Assembly: GCF_025140835.1 (NCBI RefSeq)
Contig: NZ_CP081153.1
Span: 124,001-188,000, forward strand
Reading direction: 5' to 3'
DNA: 64,000 nt
Origin: Aliiroseovarius sp. M344
Lineage (GTDB): Bacteria > Pseudomonadota > Alphaproteobacteria > Rhodobacterales > Rhodobacteraceae
Made by a program: the position numbers and the translations under genes. The notes under the pieces were generated by a model, which saw only the letters and a list, made by a program, of their open reading frames with translations, ran no database searches and had not been told where the DNA came from. Positions 60,368-64,000 of the stretch are shown here, piece after piece. How positions within the stretch are numbered: the first letter of the stretch is position 1; the number at the start of each line of letters is the position of its first letter.

Positions 60368-61552
60368 ATGACGTTTCCCGAGCGGTATTCCAGCTTGCCC
60401 GAGTATGCATTTCCGCGCCTGCGGAGCCTTCTTGACGCCCATAAACCCGGCGGCGAAGTGATGCATATGACCATTGGCGAGCCAAAACACCCATTTCCTG
60501 AATGGGTGCCGCAGATTATTGCCCAACACTCTGAAGAATTTGGGAAATATCCACCGAATGAAGGATCGCCAGAGCTTCTGACGGCGATTGCAGATTGGCT
60601 GAAGCGGCGTTATGACGTCCGGCTGGACCCGGAAAAACAGATCATGGCGCTGAATGGGACACGCGAGGGTTTGTTCAACACGCTCATCGCGCTGTGCCCT
60701 GAACAAACTGCGCGGGGCGACAAGCCCGTCGTACTGATCCCGAACCCGTTTTACCAGGTCTATGCGGTGGCCGCCGCGACGGTTGGGGCAGAGCCGATTT
60801 TTCTGCCAGCAACCGCCGAGACAGGCTTTTTGCCTGATTATTCTCAGTTGTCGCCAGATATTCTGAACCGGACCGAGGTTGCCTATATCTGTTCGCCCAC
60901 CAACCCGCAGGGGGCTGTAGCTGATCGCGATTACTGGGCCAACCTGATCGCGCTGGCCGAGAAATACGATTTCCAGATATTCGCAGATGAATGTTATTCC
61001 GAGATTTATCGCGACAGACCGCCAATTGGCGCGCTTGAGATCGCCAACGAAGGTGGCGCGGATCCCGAGCGTGTTGTGACATTCCATTCGTTGTCGAAGC
61101 GGTCGAACCTGCCAGGCCTACGGTCGGGATTTGTCGCGGGTGGACCAGAAAGCATTCAACGGGTTCGGCAGTTGCGTGCCTATGCAGGCGCACCTTTGCC
61201 GCTGCCCCTGCAACGCGTTGCTGAAAAGGCCTGGGCGGACGAGGCTCATGTCGCCGAGAACCGCGCGCTGTATCAGGAAAAATACGCAGTTGCGGATCAG
61301 ATTTTCGCCGGAATTGGTGGCTACAAAGGCCCCGATGCCGGGTTTTTTCTTTGGCTGCCGGTTGAAGACGGCGAACAGGCCGCAATGAAGCTTTGGACCG
61401 AGACGGGGGTGCGGGTATTGCCCGGTGCTTATCTGTCGCGGGATGTAAATAATCAAAACCCCGGCAAGGGGTATGTCAGGGTCGCAATGGTGGCCCCAAA
61501 ACAAGAAATGCAGCGCGGGTTGGTTCAGATCCGCGACTGTCTCTTTACGTAA
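60368..61552 (+). CDS. class I/II aminotransferase (DapC-like)
   Basis: This 394-residue fold-type-I PLP enzyme has the N-terminal MTIGEPKHPFP, PGxxPFYQVY-type segment (VVLIPNPFYQVYAVAA), CSPTNPQG, the ring-contacting FADECYSEIY and the PLP Lys in FHSLSKRSNLPGLRSGFVAG. The C-terminal RVLPGAYL follows. The SKRSNLPGLR motif and overall pattern match succinyldiaminopimelate aminotransferases (DapC) of proteobacteria, so lysine/peptidoglycan synthesis is the best guess. It precedes ftsK by 12 bp. The 130-bp gap before it holds no gene. Confidence 0.88.
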   Translation: MTFPERYSSLPEYAFPRLRSLLDAHKPGGEVMHMTIGEPKHPFPEWVPQIIAQHSEEFGKYPPNEGSPELLTAIADWLKRRYDVRLDPEKQIMALNGTREGLFNTLIALCPEQTARGDKPVVLIPNPFYQVYAVAAATVGAEPIFLPATAETGFLPDYSQLSPDILNRTEVAYICSPTNPQGAVADRDYWANLIALAEKYDFQIFADECYSEIYRDRPPIGALEIANEGGADPERVVTFHSLSKRSNLPGLRSGFVAGGPESIQRVRQLRAYAGAPLPLPLQRVAEKAWADEAHVAENRALYQEKYAVADQIFAGIGGYKGPDAGFFLWLPVEDGEQAAMKLWTETGVRVLPGAYLSRDVNNQNPGKGYVRVAMVAPKQEMQRGLVQIRDCLFT

Positions 61553-61564
61553 GGACGTGGTGGT

Positions 61565-64000
61565 ATGGCGTATCAGGCGAAACAACGGGATCCGATCTTT
61601 GACAGCAATACGCAGGCTGTGATTGAGCGACGGGGGAAAGAGCTTCTGGGGCTAGGGCTGATCGCCCTTGGCGTCATCGTGGCCCTGATCCTTGGCAGCT
61701 ATACGCCGGAAGATCCCGGTTGGATGTCCGCCACAGACGCGCCTGCGCAGAACGCTTTAGGACGGATTGGTGCCTTCATCGCGTCACCACTGGCGGTTAT
61801 TGCCGGGTTGGGAGCGTGGTCCTTGTCTTTGATCCTTGCCGTTTGGGGCCTGCGCCTGACCTTCCACATTGGCCAAGACCGCGTTATGGGCCGCCTGATT
61901 TTTGCGCCGATCGCTGTGGCGCTGTGTTCGATCTATGCCTCGACACTGGTTCCGGGTGCGGGCTGGACCCATTCTTTTGGGCTGGGCGGCTTGTTCGGAG
62001 ACACTGTGCTGGGCGCATTGCTCGCAGGGCTGCCGGTCGGCGCTGGGCTCGGTTTGAAAATTATGTCGGTTGTGTCGGCTATCGCAGCCCTTGGCGCAGT
62101 ATTGTTCGTAGTCGGGATTGACCGGTTCGAAATTCAACGCTTTGGTCATTTCTTGGTCGTCGGGTTGGTGATGAGCTATGCGGGCGTTGTTTCGCTGCTG
62201 GGTAAGGGCGCAAAAGGGGCGGCAAGCGGTGCCGCGATGACGGCCCGTCAAATGCAGGCCCGTCAGGCTGCCCGAAAACAGGAGCGCTTGGCACAAGCCG
62301 ATGCCGACGGTGACTATGCTGACGGTGATGATGAAGAGTTTACCGCGCCGCCGCCACTTCGTGCCGCGCGGGTCATGCGTCCAGAACCACCGTTGAAAGG
62401 GGCCACCGCGCCCAATGACGACGTGATCGAACAGCCGGCCCCTGCACCGTCCAAACCTGGTTTGCTGGAGTCGCTGTTTCGCCGCACGCCCGATCCAGAA
62501 CCCGAGTTGGTCGAACTGCCCACCTTTGACGGCGATATTCCCGAAGGGTTGGGCGGTGAAGACCGCATTCGCGCCAAGATCGCATCCGCCCTGAAAAACC
62601 GCGCGCATCAACCGTCGCTGGGCGATCCGACACGCGCCGAGCCGCCGCTGGCACGTGCTGTCGCGCGCCATCGGCGCAGCCCTGATCCTATGATCCTGAA
62701 CACCGCCCCGCAGCGGGACGAGGCAGACAGCCAATATCTGGATGAAGCCGCGATGATGGCCCCACATGACGATGTTGTGGATGACGATCTGATCGTTGAG
62801 GACCTGATGGACCCGGATACAGCCCCGGCAGAACCGCGCGTTTACACGCCACCTCATGCCGGGCTGTCGCAGCCTGCCAAGAAAGTTGTGCAGCATACCG
62901 CGCGCAAAGCCACGCCGACCTCCGCCCGCGCCAAGGCTGAAGCCCAGCCGTCATTGAAGTTCGAAGAAAGCCACCCGGATTATGAATTGCCGCCGCTGAG
63001 CCTGTTGGCGAACCCGGTGACCATCGAACGCCACCACCTGTCTGACGAAGCGCTGGAAGAAAACGCGCGGATGTTGGAAACCGTGCTGGACGACTATGGC
63101 GTCAAAGGCGAAATCGTTTCGGTTCGTCCCGGCCCTGTTGTCACCATGTATGAACTTGAGCCCGCCCCCGGCTTGAAGGCCAGCCGCGTGATTGGTCTGG
63201 CAGATGATATAGCACGTTCGATGGCGGCACTGTCCGCGCGTGTTTCGACCGTGCCGGGCCGGTCGGTCATCGGCATAGAACTTCCCAATGAAAAGCGCGA
63301 GATGGTATCGTTCCGTGAAATTCTGTCCACCCGTGATTTTGGAGATGGCAACCACGGTCTTCCGCTGGCGCTGGGCAAAGATATCGGCGGTGATCCGATT
63401 GTCGCGAACCTTGCCAAGATGCCGCACCTGCTGATCGCCGGGACCACTGGTTCTGGTAAATCCGTGGCCATCAATACGATGATCATGTCGCTTCTGTATC
63501 GACTGACACCGGAAGAATGCCGGATGATCATGATCGACCCGAAGATGCTGGAACTGAGCGTCTATGATGGCATCCCGCACCTGCTGTCACCCGTTGTGAC
63601 TGATCCGAAAAAGGCGGTTGTGGCCTTGAAATGGGTCGTCGGCGAAATGGAAGACCGCTATCGCAAGATGTCCAAAATGGGTGTGCGCAATATTGAAGGC
63701 TATAACGGTCGCGTCGCAGATACTCTGGCAAAAGGCGAGATGTTCGAACGCACGGTCCAGACTGGTTTTGATGACGACACCGGCGAGCCGATCTTTGAGA
63801 CCGACGAGTTTGAACCGCAAAAACTGCCTTACATCGTGGTGGTCGTCGACGAGATGGCCGACCTGATGATGGTTGCCGGTAAGGAAATCGAGGCCTGCAT
63901 CCAGCGTCTGGCGCAGATGGCGCGGGCCTCGGGCATTCACCTGATTATGGCCACGCAACGTCCATCCGTTGATGTAATCACCGGCACGATCAAGGCGAAC
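61565..64000 (+). CDS. ftsK: DNA translocase FtsK (5' part, runs off the window)
   Basis: This frame has no stop before the window end, giving 812 residues. FtsK anchors at the division septum and pumps DNA to help separate chromosome termini. Visible are four membrane helices within about residues 25-195, an acidic/Pro-Ala linker (about 230-470), a beta-rich alpha domain ([22 protein letters not shown]) and the Walker A GTTGSGKS at residues 626-633. [12 protein letters not shown] (Walker B, D762-E763) and the start of the next RecA-like motif [18 protein letters not shown] follow. The gamma domain lies beyond the window. Confidence 0.95.
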   Translation, partial: MAYQAKQRDPIFDSNTQAVIERRGKELLGLGLIALGVIVALILGSYTPEDPGWMSATDAPAQNALGRIGAFIASPLAVIAGLGAWSLSLILAVWGLRLTFHIGQDRVMGRLIFAPIAVALCSIYASTLVPGAGWTHSFGLGGLFGDTVLGALLAGLPVGAGLGLKIMSVVSAIAALGAVLFVVGIDRFEIQRFGHFLVVGLVMSYAGVVSLLGKGAKGAASGAAMTARQMQARQAARKQERLAQADADGDYADGDDEEFTAPPPLRAARVMRPEPPLKGATAPNDDVIEQPAPAPSKPGLLESLFRRTPDPEPELVELPTFDGDIPEGLGGEDRIRAKIASALKNRAHQPSLGDPTRAEPPLARAVARHRRSPDPMILNTAPQRDEADSQYLDEAAMMAPHDDVVDDDLIVEDLMDPDTAPAEPRVYTPPHAGLSQPAKKVVQHTARKATPTSARAKAEAQPSLKFEESHPDYELPPLSLLANPVTIERHHLSDEALEENARMLETVLDDYGVKGEIVSVRPGPVVTMYELEPAPGLKASRVIGLADDIARSMAALSARVSTVPGRSVIGIELPNEKREMVSFREILSTRDFGDGNHGLPLALGKDIGGDPIVANLAKMPHLLIAGTTGSGKSVAINTMIMSLLYRLTPEECRMIMIDPKMLELSVYDGIPHLLSPVVTDPKKAVVALKWVVGEMEDRYRKMSKMGVRNIEGYNGRVADTLAKGEMFERTVQTGFDDDTGEPIFETDEFEPQKLPYIVVVVDEMADLMMVAGKEIEACIQRLAQMARASGIHLIMATQRPSVDVITGTIKAN

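Noticed and set aside
61784-62896. 370-codon minus-strand open frame
   Set aside because: It is a shadow of the ftsK membrane and linker region, which reads through without a stop on the plus strand.

Overview
The window is about 60% GC chromosomal DNA from an alphaproteobacterium, almost certainly a Rhodobacteraceae member of the marine Roseobacter group. The evidence is a CcrM GANTC methylase, a CenR-type response regulator, the gene order leuS-lptE-holA, PuuD-type urate oxidation and a bhc (beta-hydroxyaspartate cycle) cluster. I see no insertion sequence, prophage, CRISPR array or rRNA. Both ends cut genes: an alpha/beta hydrolase at the left and ftsK at the right.

Layout. 1-9.4 kb holds envelope and DNA housekeeping genes (Kdo-transferase-like protein, lpxK, DsbA-like, DciA/DUF721, mutY, alkB, GST, ccrM, rnhB). 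9.6-10.6 kb holds a small exported protein overlapping a membrane-anchored winged-helix protein that I cannot match to a described system. 10.7-35.4 kb is one large catabolic island. tRNA-Arg(CCT), a LacI regulator, an IMPase-like phosphatase and PmbA/TldE follow. 39-44 kb holds an SDR/enoyl-CoA hydratase pair, an MscS channel, a flavoprotein and a GST. 43.0-47.7 kb is the leuS-lptE-holA-gst operon. A major porin, yggS, an L,D-transpeptidase-like gene, ribA, cenR, a soxR/VOC divergent pair, xthA, a thioredoxin-TPR protein, a LON-domain protein, a Trm112-like protein, ubiH, an amidase, an aminotransferase and ftsK complete the window.

Catabolic island (10.7-35.4 kb). Read as a pathway, the genes convert guanine to xanthine (guaD), xanthine to urate (xdhABC), urate to 5-hydroxyisourate (puuD), then to OHCU (hiuH), allantoin and allantoate (puuE-uraD fusion). 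They continue from ureidoglycine to ureidoglycolate (allE) and from there to glyoxylate plus urea (allA). Two NCS2 permeases would import the purines. The bhcRABCD cluster lies inside the same island and turns two glyoxylates into oxaloacetate through the beta-hydroxyaspartate cycle. maeB follows and could draw malate to pyruvate. The only missing chemical step is allantoate to ureidoglycine (AllC-type). The bhc enzymes and the purine enzymes are each known. Their physical union into one purine-carbon assimilation island, with regulator genes and palindromic sites at the divergent promoters, is the most interesting feature of the window.

Limits. All calls come from reading protein motifs, spacing and repeats by eye. 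No database search or alignment was run. Start codons were chosen by Shine-Dalgarno position and family length.
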